This document shows positions 45,704 to 51,808 of a stretch of 64,000 nt of DNA, in pieces (within the stretch, counting starts at the first letter, position 1; every line of letters begins with the position of its first letter). A program made the translations under genes and the position numbers. The notes beneath the pieces are model-generated. The model was not told the DNA's origin and ran no database searches. It saw only the letters and a program-made list of their open reading frames with translations. The DNA is from Rhodobacteraceae bacterium UBA6796. GTDB taxonomy: Bacteria; Pseudomonadota; Alphaproteobacteria; Rhodobacterales; Rhodobacteraceae. The stretch spans positions 62,001-126,000 of the forward strand of contig DKFM01000006.1 in the NCBI GenBank assembly GCA_002452815.1. The letters are read 5' to 3'.

Positions 45704-45738
45704 AAAAACGCGGGACAAGGCACAGCCCTGCCCCGCGT
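45704..45738 (-). terminator. Internal terminator between soxA and soxB
   Basis: On the minus strand, 6 bp after the soxA stop, a 10-bp stem (ACGCGGGGCA with TGTCCCGCGT, one G-U) is followed by TTTTTC. The next 100 bp toward soxB (45604-45703) are the most AT-rich in the sox region and may hold a second promoter. Expression of soxBCD may therefore be tuned separately from soxVWXYZA. Confidence 0.85.
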
Positions 45739-45744
45739 CTAGTG

Positions 45745-46611
45745 TCAGGGGCGAACGCCAGCGCCTTCGATGTCCAGGCCCAGGCCGCGCGAGGCGACAT
45801 ACAGCTCCAGCTCGCGGAACTCCTGGCTACCGGCGGCGAAGGTTTCGGCGCGGGTATCACGGATACAACCGACGAAGCGCTGGTGGATCGACACGGCGGC
45901 CGCATCCTTCAGACGATAGAGCGGGAAGCCGTTGATCTGGCCCTGGCTCAGGTGGTCGGCGCGGATGAAGTTGCCGTAGTTCTGCTCGTGGCAGCTGGCG
46001 CAGCTGAGTTCCAGCTGGCCGTAACGGGTGTAGTACATTTCCTTGCCGCGTTCCCAGAACTCGGCGGCCGGCCCGTCGATGGCCACGGCAACCGGCATCC
46101 CGCGCGATTGCAGCGACACGGCGGTGGTCATGGATTTCATGTCGTCCGAGTTCCATTTCCAGGCCTCGGCGCCCATCCGGTTGGTGCGGCAGTCGTTGAT
46201 GTAATCTTCCATCGACCACAGAGCGCCCGCGGCATTGATCTTGGGCATCACGGCGCGCACACCCTTCATGCCTTCGGCCAGATCGCCGTGGCAGTTGGCG
46301 CAGGACTTGCCTTCGGTGCCTTCGACCGTATCCCAGGCTTCCTGGCCACGTTCGGCATAGACGAACATCGGGTTGTCGAAGTCGTCCATCTGCATCTTGC
46401 GGGTTTCATCCTCGCGGAACAGCCAGCCCGAATAGACGGTGTCCAGATGACCTTCCAGATGCGGCGCGGCGGGGGCCGTGGTGGTGATGGTCAGCTCTTC
46501 GTTCACGACCAGCTCGGCCTCGGCCGGGTCGGCCATGGCGGGGCCAAAACCGCTGGCCAGAGCGGCGGCAGCGGCGGCGGCAAACATGGTGGCGCGGGTG
46601 CGCAGCGTCAT
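45745..46611 (-). CDS. soxA: SoxA, diheme cytochrome c of the SoxAX thiosulfate-loading enzyme
   Basis: Forms with SoxX the enzyme that couples thiosulfate to the SoxY cysteine. The 288-residue precursor has a Sec signal (cleavage likely after Ala27). It has two heme sites, CANCH (Cys104-His108) and CASCH (Cys204-His208), the heme-1 axial Cys141, and the reactive Cys249 in FVGCIRDTRAE. Minus 27 these become His181 and Cys222, the numbering I remember for the Rhodovulum sulfidophilum structure with its cysteine persulfide. It is followed by the internal terminator. Confidence 0.96.
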   Translation of the reverse strand: MTLRTRATMFAAAAAAALASGFGPAMADPAEAELVVNEELTITTTAPAAPHLEGHLDTVYSGWLFREDETRKMQMDDFDNPMFVYAERGQEAWDTVEGTEGKSCANCHGDLAEGMKGVRAVMPKINAAGALWSMEDYINDCRTNRMGAEAWKWNSDDMKSMTTAVSLQSRGMPVAVAIDGPAAEFWERGKEMYYTRYGQLELSCASCHEQNYGNFIRADHLSQGQINGFPLYRLKDAAAVSIHQRFVGCIRDTRAETFAAGSQEFRELELYVASRGLGLDIEGAGVRP

Positions 46612-46713
46612 TCCTTGATCCTCCCTGGGTGTCGCCCGCGCCCGATCTCCGGGCGCGTGGCTTTCCTTGGTCCGGCGCGCTCCCTCACGCGCCCGCAGTC
46701 CGGGCCAGAGGCC

Positions 46714-47043
46714 TCAGGCCACTTCGATCGACTTTTTGTCCTCGTAGACCGAGCCGTCGTCGTCGTACCAGGTGAACTTGAAATCACCCGAGGCGTCGAC
46801 CTTGGCGTCGAACTCGATATAGGGGTTGGTCGAGATCGCCGGCTCCAGCGTGACGTCGATCACGAGGGCGCCGTTGAATTCGCAGGTGAAGCGATTGATG
46901 ATCGAGCGCGGGATCAGGTTGCCGTCCTTGTCCTTGCGCTGCCCCGATTCCATCGGGTGCGAGATCAGCGTCTTGATCGCCACCACTTCGCCGGCTTTCG
47001 CCTTCGAGGGCACCTTGACGCGCGGTTTGACGTTATCTGCCAT
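46714..47043 (-). CDS. soxZ: SoxZ, sulfur-carrier scaffold protein
   Basis: A 109-residue protein of immunoglobulin-like fold that binds SoxY to make the SoxYZ carrier. Motifs: RVKVPSKAKAGEVVAIKTLISHPMESGQR, NRFTCEFNG and FKFTWYDDDGSVYEDKKSIEV. It lacks a signal peptide and is presumably exported by riding on the Tat signal of SoxY. The 102-bp gap to soxA holds no obvious terminator. Confidence 0.95.
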   Translation of the reverse strand: MADNVKPRVKVPSKAKAGEVVAIKTLISHPMESGQRKDKDGNLIPRSIINRFTCEFNGALVIDVTLEPAISTNPYIEFDAKVDASGDFKFTWYDDDGSVYEDKKSIEVA

Positions 47044-47067
47044 GTGTTTTCTCCACGAATTCCGAAA

Positions 47068-47487
47068 TCAGCCGCCGCAGCCGCCGATGGTGACCTTCAC
47101 GGTCGAGCTGGCCTGCACGAAGCTGCCGTCGGCCATTTTCGCGATGGCGACAACGTCCTGCGTTTTCGACAGACGGATGCGGGTCGAGGCCATCTGCGAA
47201 CCGGCCGCCGGGCCGAAGTTGAAGGTCGCGACCTGCGGCGTCGGGTTGCCCGAGGCCAGCAGCATGATCGACACCGCGCCGGGCGCGTCGACGGACACCG
47301 GAACGGTGTTGCCGTTTTCGGCGATCTCGGGGGCGGTCAGGGTCAGCCCACCCTCGCCGGGGGCGGCGCCGCCGGTGAAGGCAGCAATCGCGTCGGCGGC
47401 GGCATCGGCCATCGCACGGGCCGGCAGCAGCGAAGCGGCAACGCCGCCCAAGGCCAGACCCAGCGCATCACGTCTGGAAAGTTTCAT
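47068..47487 (-). CDS. soxY: SoxY, sulfur-carrier protein with C-terminal GGCGG
   Basis: Carries the sulfur substrate covalently on Cys137 of the C-terminal GGCGG swinging arm. The 139-residue precursor has a Tat signal (KLSRRDALGLALGG). The start at 47487 is preceded by GAGGAGAAAC; the ATG 33 bp upstream overlaps soxX and is rejected. The partner SoxZ is encoded 24 bp downstream. Confidence 0.96.
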   Translation of the reverse strand: MKLSRRDALGLALGGVAASLLPARAMADAAADAIAAFTGGAAPGEGGLTLTAPEIAENGNTVPVSVDAPGAVSIMLLASGNPTPQVATFNFGPAAGSQMASTRIRLSKTQDVVAIAKMADGSFVQASSTVKVTIGGCGG

Positions 47488-47516
47488 CAGTTTCTCCTCT
47501 TGAGTTCTCGCGCCGA

Positions 47517-47987
47517 TCACTCTTTGAGCGTCAGCAGGAAGGCGACCACATCCTCGACCTGCGCCGCCGTCAGGATCGGCGGCAGATCGGCCGGAGCGGC
47601 CTTGCCCGTGTAGGCGTCACCCGGGCGGATGAACGGCCCGGTTTTATACATCCCCGGCATCACCGACTCCGGGAAGGTGTGTTTGGCGTCGATCACGATC
47701 CCGCGCAGCTGCGCTTCCGACCAGCGGTCGGCGGCACCGTTCAGCTCGGGGCCGATATTGCCCTGGAAATCCGCGCTGAGGGCCGACACAACGTGGCACG
47801 CCACGCAATTGCCCAAAGCCCGGGTCGATGCGACCTCGGCACCCGCTTCGGGGTTGCCCGGGGCCCCGGTCAGCGATTGCGCCACCGCGCCCTCTTCGAA
47901 CATGACATCCGTGGGTGCGGTTTCAGCGATTGCAGAACCGGCTGCGAGTGTGGCGGCGAGTGCTGCCAGCACGACGTGGCGTTTCAT
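47517..47987 (-). CDS. soxX: SoxX, monoheme cytochrome c subunit of SoxAX
   Basis: A 156-residue periplasmic cytochrome with Sec signal (cleavage after about residue 21, AIA), heme site CVACH (Cys61, Cys64, His65) and likely Met ligand in VMPGMYKTGPF. It is the first structural gene after a promoter-like intergenic region with strong dyads, and a GGGAGG ribosome site precedes the ATG. Confidence 0.95.
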   Translation of the reverse strand: MKRHVVLAALAATLAAGSAIAETAPTDVMFEEGAVAQSLTGAPGNPEAGAEVASTRALGNCVACHVVSALSADFQGNIGPELNGAADRWSEAQLRGIVIDAKHTFPESVMPGMYKTGPFIRPGDAYTGKAAPADLPPILTAAQVEDVVAFLLTLKE

Positions 47988-48054
47988 CGAAGACCTCCCA
48001 TTTCTTCTCCCGATTCCTGTTTAGACGACTGCGACACTGTGGCGCAACAGTAAA

Positions 48055-48091
48055 ATTCACACATCTGCATATGTGTGCTGCAGTGCAGCAC
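48055..48091 (-). promoter_or_regulatory. Operator-like overlapping dyads between soxW and soxX
   Basis: Three elements overlap upstream of soxX. ATTC-N8-GCAT (48055-48070) is one base off the ATTC-N8-GAAT operator I recall for SqrR. CACACAT-N6-ATGTGTG (48058-48077) is a perfect dyad. GTGCTGCA-G-TGCAGCAC (48075-48091) is another perfect dyad. They lie 68-104 bp before the soxX ATG, where Paracoccus SoxR is known to bind the soxW-soxX region. SoxR binding here is inference. Confidence 0.6.
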
Positions 48092-48099
48092 GCGCAGTT

Positions 48100-48657
48100 T
48101 CATTGCGTAGCCATCTGGCTCGCAAGAAATTTCTGGAAATTCTCGCCAGAGTTGTAGCCATGATCTTTCACCCAGGTCAGAAGCGCCTTGGTGGTGCCCT
48201 TGCCGAAAGCCCCCGGCATTTGTGCGACAGCCGCCTTCGGGGCCGTCATGTCCGCGCCCACCTCCTCGGGGAAGAACATCATTGTCGGCGTGAACATCAC
48301 GCCCCATTTCATCGCCATGTCCTTCTCGGGGCGCTGGTCGCCGTCGAAGTCGGTGACCTCGACATCGCCGAACAGGTTCATCTGCACCACGAAGTAGTTA
48401 TCGGTAATCAGCTGGCTGATTTCGGGGTCCGGGAAAACCTCTTCATGCATCTTCTTGCAATAGATGCAGCCGCGCTGTTCCCAGATCACCAGCAGGCGCT
48501 TGCCCTCGGCGTTGGCCTCGGCCAGATCCTCGCGCATGTCGCGGAAGGTGTCGCGCATCCAGGGTTCCTTGTGCAGCCCGTCGTCGCCCAATTCGGCGGC
48601 AGCCGCCGGCAGGGCCAGGGCAAGAAGGGTGAAGGCGGTCGTCAGAAAATGGCGCAT
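48100..48657 (-). CDS. soxW: SoxW, periplasmic thioredoxin-like protein
   Basis: A 185-residue exported thioredoxin with Sec signal (about residues 1-21) and redox motif RGCIYCKK (Cys64, Cys67). The cis-proline region is FTPTMMFF. It is thought to receive electrons from SoxV and keep Sox components reduced. The start at 48657 is preceded by AGGAGGATACC, and the upstream open frame is a shadow of soxV. Confidence 0.92.
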   Translation of the reverse strand: MRHFLTTAFTLLALALPAAAAELGDDGLHKEPWMRDTFRDMREDLAEANAEGKRLLVIWEQRGCIYCKKMHEEVFPDPEISQLITDNYFVVQMNLFGDVEVTDFDGDQRPEKDMAMKWGVMFTPTMMFFPEEVGADMTAPKAAVAQMPGAFGKGTTKALLTWVKDHGYNSGENFQKFLASQMATQ

Positions 48658-48671
48658 GGTATCCTCCTTTG

Positions 48672-49424
48672 TCAGCCCAGGCTGGTGATCGAGGGCATGG
48701 TTTTGATCAGGAAATCCGCGATATAGCTGAGCGTGTTGGTGGCGATCAGGATGGCAAAGACGATCAGCATCACCCCCATCGCCTTTTCGACATAGGCAAG
48801 CTTGGCCCGGTGGCGCGCCATCAGCGCCAGGAACGGCCGCGCGAAGAAGGCCGCCAGAATGAAGGGCGCGGTCATGCCGATACCGTAGAAGAACAACAGC
48901 ATCGTGCCGCGCGTCAGATCCCCCATCCCCGAGGCCACCATCAGGATCGCCGCCAGCGCGGGGCCCACGCAGGGCGTCCAGCCGAAACCGAAGGCAAGCC
49001 CGGTGACATAGGCGCCGAAAATCGTCGACGGGTCGGCCTTGGCTTCGATTCGCGCCTCGCGATACAGGAACGGAATGCGGATCACGCCCAGGAAATGCAG
49101 CCCGAACAGGAACAGGATCGCGGCAGCGACATAGCTCAGCGGCCCCATCCAGGCCCGGAACGCCTGCCCCAGTGCGGTGGCGCCCATCCCCATCAGCATG
49201 AAGATCGTGGTCACGCCAAGCGCAAAGGCCACGGCCGAAACCACCAAACGACGCTGGGCACCGGGCGCGATCTGCGCCGCCCCCTGCCCCGTGCCGCGCA
49301 GCTCCGCCATCGAGATGCCGGCCATGTAGCTCAGGTAAAACGGCACCATCGGCAAGATGCAAGGTGTCAGGAATGACAGAAGGCCCGCCAGCAGCGCGCC
49401 CCCGAAGGTCGGGTCCATGATCAT
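48672..49424 (-). CDS. soxV: SoxV, CcdA-family thiol-electron transporter
   Basis: Six-helix inner-membrane protein of about 250 residues that carries reducing equivalents from cytoplasmic thioredoxin to periplasmic SoxW. The two membrane cysteines lie in FLTPCILPMVPFYLSYMAG and FGWTPCVGPALAAIL. The start at 49424 follows GGAGGACAC; a second ATG lies two codons later. It is divergent from soxS, and 14 bp separate it from soxW. Confidence 0.93.
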   Translation of the reverse strand: MIMDPTFGGALLAGLLSFLTPCILPMVPFYLSYMAGISMAELRGTGQGAAQIAPGAQRRLVVSAVAFALGVTTIFMLMGMGATALGQAFRAWMGPLSYVAAAILFLFGLHFLGVIRIPFLYREARIEAKADPSTIFGAYVTGLAFGFGWTPCVGPALAAILMVASGMGDLTRGTMLLFFYGIGMTAPFILAAFFARPFLALMARHRAKLAYVEKAMGVMLIVFAILIATNTLSYIADFLIKTMPSITSLG

Positions 49425-49493
49425 GTGTCCTCCCCGCGGGCTCCCTGGATCGTTCCTCGGGATCGATTCCTTGATCCCCTCCCGCAAACACAT

Positions 49494-49510
49494 TACGATA
49501 TTCATATGTA
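49494..49510. promoter_or_regulatory. Imperfect dyad between soxV and soxS
   Basis: TACGATAT-TC-ATATGTA is an imperfect inverted repeat in the divergent soxV/soxS promoter region, 20 bp before the soxS ATG. It shares the core CATATGT with the soxW-soxX dyad region. A candidate SoxR site. Confidence 0.45.
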
Positions 49511-49529
49511 ACAGGGAGGTGCGTCAATC

Positions 49530-49976
49530 ATGCGCAGTGCATTTGCGGCGGTTTTTGTTCTTGCGCTGATTCTCGGGCCGGGAACGCCCCTTGTCGCGCA
49601 GGCCCAGACCGCTGCTGCCGCAGCGCATAGCGCCACCCTCACCCCCGCTGAGCCGCAAACCGCAGCGCCGTTCCGCCTGGTCATGGTCGAACAGCCCGGC
49701 TGTGCCTATTGCGCGCGTTGGGATGCGGAACTGGCCGAAATCTACCCGAAAACCCCCGAAGGTCAGCTCGCACCGCTGGAACGGGTGCAATTGCGCGCGC
49801 CCCTGCCCGAAGGGCTGAGCTTTCGCAGCGCGCCGGTCTTCACACCGACCTTCATTCTGATTCAGGATGGCGCCGAGGTCGACCGGATCGAAGGCTATCC
49901 GGGGCAGGATTTCTTCTGGGGCCTGCTGGGCATGGCCCTGCGCGAGGCGGGTGCAGACCTGCCTGCCCCGCAATAA
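49530..49976 (+). CDS. soxS: SoxS, periplasmic thioredoxin-like protein
   Basis: A 148-residue protein with a Sec signal (about residues 1-25, ending AQAQ) and a thioredoxin-like motif QPGCAYCARWD (Cys58, Cys61). The cis-Pro is in FTPTFILI. In Paracoccus, SoxS reactivates SoxYZ and protects it from inactivation. It is divergent from soxV across about 105 bp of shared control region. About 140 bp separate it from soxR. Confidence 0.9.
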   Translation: MRSAFAAVFVLALILGPGTPLVAQAQTAAAAAHSATLTPAEPQTAAPFRLVMVEQPGCAYCARWDAELAEIYPKTPEGQLAPLERVQLRAPLPEGLSFRSAPVFTPTFILIQDGAEVDRIEGYPGQDFFWGLLGMALREAGADLPAPQ

Positions 49977-50117
49977 CACGATCTGACGCCGCGCAAGACC
50001 TGCGCATTTGGCCTCTTGCCACTCGATTCTGGGTAACGAGCGTGCTATGCGCGGGGATCAATCGGATCTGCCCGGGGCACACTGTCGCGGGCCGTTCAGG
50101 CGAAGCAAGGGGGATCG

Positions 50118-50507
50118 GTGCGATCCATGGCACCCGACGGGCGTGATCAGTATCAGGGAACCGCAGAGGCGGATGCCACCGCGGACCGCAGCGAACGCTG
50201 CGCACGTCTGGATGCCGAAGAGCTGATGGGGCGCGCACAGGATGCGGCCAATCTGCTCAAGGCACTGGCCCATGAAGGCCGCCTGATGATCATGTGCCAT
50301 CTGACCTCGGGCGAGAAATCGGTGACCGAGCTGGAAAACCTGCTGGAATCGCGGCAGGCCGCCGTCAGCCAGCAACTGGCACGGCTGCGTCTGGAAGGGC
50401 TGGTCAGCTATCGGCGCGACGGCAAGGCCATCTATTATTCGCTCAGCGACCCGCGCGCAGCCCGGGTGGTAGAGCTGGTTTACGACATGTTCTGCAGCGG
50501 CGCCTGA
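50118..50507 (+). CDS. soxR: SoxR, ArsR-family sulfur-responsive repressor
   Basis: A 129-residue winged-helix repressor with the recognition region SVTELENLLESRQAAVSQQLARLRLEGLVSYRRDGKAIYYSL. Cysteines at 28, 60 and 126 match, with a constant offset of 19, positions 9, 41 and 107 of Rhodobacter capsulatus SqrR, whose C41 and C107 form a tetrasulfide and release DNA. The given start is a GTG 5 bp after AGGGGG; an ATG at 50127 is the alternative. It probably represses sox genes until reactive sulfur appears. Confidence 0.93.
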   Translation: MRSMAPDGRDQYQGTAEADATADRSERCARLDAEELMGRAQDAANLLKALAHEGRLMIMCHLTSGEKSVTELENLLESRQAAVSQQLARLRLEGLVSYRRDGKAIYYSLSDPRAARVVELVYDMFCSGA

Positions 50508-50528
50508 CGACCGGCCAAGGGGGAATTC

Positions 50529-51575
50529 ATGGACACTCTGCCGATGGGGGCAATCGCCGCGCTGGTCGGGTTGATCGGGGGCGCCGTGCTGGGGCTGGCC
50601 GCCCGGCTGGGCGATTTCTGCACGCTGGGCGCGCTGGAATCGGCGGCCTATGGCGAAGATCAGCGCCGCCTGCGCCTGTGGGGTGTGGTGCTGGCCGTGG
50701 CGATCACCGGCGCCTTCGGGCCCGAGGCCCTGGGCTATGCCGATCTGACCGCCAGCTTCTATCAGTCGATCCAGTGGAACCCGCTGGCCTCGATCTTCGG
50801 CGGGCTGATGTTCGGCTATGGCATGGCGATGGCGGGCAATTGCGGCTTTGGCGCGCTGGCACGGTTCGGCGGGGGTGATCTGCGCTCGCTCGTGGTGGTG
50901 GTGGTGATGGGGATCTTCGCCTTCGTCACCCTGTCCGGGCCGCTGGCGCCGCTGCGCATCGCGCTGTTCCCGCAGGTGGATGCCAGCGCACCCCAGGGCA
51001 TCGCGCATTGGCTGGGCGCGCGCACCGGGCTGGCGCCGCTGGTCTTCGCGCTGCCGGTGGCGACAGCCCTGCTGATCTGGGCGCTGGCCTATGCGCCGCT
51101 GCGCGCCGACCGCCGCAAGATCTTCTGGGGCGTGGCGGCGGGCGCAGCCGTGGTCTGGTGCCTGATCGGCACCACGCTGGTGGCCCGCGAAAGCTTTGGC
51201 GAGATCGGCGTCGAGGCGCCCTCGTTCACCGCGCCGCTGGGCCGCACGATCCTGTATTTCATGACCTCGACCGCAGGCGGCATCACCTTTTCGGTGGGTC
51301 TGGTCGCCGGTGTTCTGGGGGGCGCCTTCCTGGGGTCCATGATCCGCGGGCTGTTCCGCTGGGAGGCCTGCGAGGACCCGCGCGAACTGGGCCGGCAGAT
51401 CAGCGGCGCCGCCCTGATGGGGATCGGCGGCACGATCGCCCTGGGTTGTTCGGTCGGTCAGGGCGTCAGCGCGATGTCGGTGCTGGCCTTCTCGGCCCCG
51501 GTCACGCTGGCGGCGATCGCCGCGGGCGGGTTGCTGGGCCTGCGCCAACTGATCCGCGGCTTCCAACCGGATTGA
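50529..51575 (+). CDS. soxT: SoxT, YeeE/YedE-family sulfur-compound transporter
   Basis: A 348-residue inner-membrane protein with about nine helices. The family cysteines are Cys31 (GDFCTLGAL), Cys105 (GNCGFGALARFGGGDLR) and Cys307 (ALGCSVGQGVSA), matching the three relay cysteines of the thiosulfate channel YeeE. It follows soxR after 21 bp and probably brings thiosulfate or a related signal compound into the cytoplasm for SoxR. Transport of thiosulfate is inferred from the family. Confidence 0.88.
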   Translation: MDTLPMGAIAALVGLIGGAVLGLAARLGDFCTLGALESAAYGEDQRRLRLWGVVLAVAITGAFGPEALGYADLTASFYQSIQWNPLASIFGGLMFGYGMAMAGNCGFGALARFGGGDLRSLVVVVVMGIFAFVTLSGPLAPLRIALFPQVDASAPQGIAHWLGARTGLAPLVFALPVATALLIWALAYAPLRADRRKIFWGVAAGAAVVWCLIGTTLVARESFGEIGVEAPSFTAPLGRTILYFMTSTAGGITFSVGLVAGVLGGAFLGSMIRGLFRWEACEDPRELGRQISGAALMGIGGTIALGCSVGQGVSAMSVLAFSAPVTLAAIAAGGLLGLRQLIRGFQPD

Positions 51576-51630
51576 GCCGCCCCTGCCGTGCCCCTGTCCG
51601 GCACGCCGCGCGGGGCCGCAGCGGTGATTT

Positions 51631-51720
51631 GAGTATTTAGACCAAGAAGAAGACCATGCGCCCCGCCCCGTCAGGGTCTGGACCTATGCGCTTCTCCTGG
51701 CCCAAATACTCCCTGCGGAG
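51631..51720. repeat. Dispersed palindromic repeat, copy 7 (both arms)
   Basis: Left arm 51631-51652 (GAGTATTTAGACCAAGAAG) and right arm 51689-51720 (CTTCTCCTGGCCCAAATACTC, given in part), separated by 36 bp. It lies between the convergent soxT and RND permease genes, just before a conventional terminator. Confidence 0.82.
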
Positions 51721-51763
51721 CGGCCTGCCCGGGCCATGTTCAGATCAGGCAGGCAAAAGCAAA

Positions 51764-51787
51764 GGGGGCGCCAGGCGCCCCCCTTTT
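51764..51787. terminator. Terminator between soxT and the RND permease
   Basis: Stem GGGGGCG (51764-51770) pairs with CGCCCCC (51776-51782), loop CCAGG, followed by CTTTT on the plus strand. On the minus strand it is followed by TTTGCTTTTGC, so it can serve both convergent transcripts. Confidence 0.85.
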
Positions 51788-51808
51788 CGTTTCGTTTTTC
51801 TGTCCGGC

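Noticed and set aside
42325..47613. A plus-strand open frame of about 1760 codons running opposite to soxD-soxY
   Set aside because: It is the antisense of well-identified sox genes, is rich in His/Arg/Asp/Gly as shadow frames in high-GC DNA are, and has no domain or ribosome site. It is open only because of the codon bias of the sox genes.
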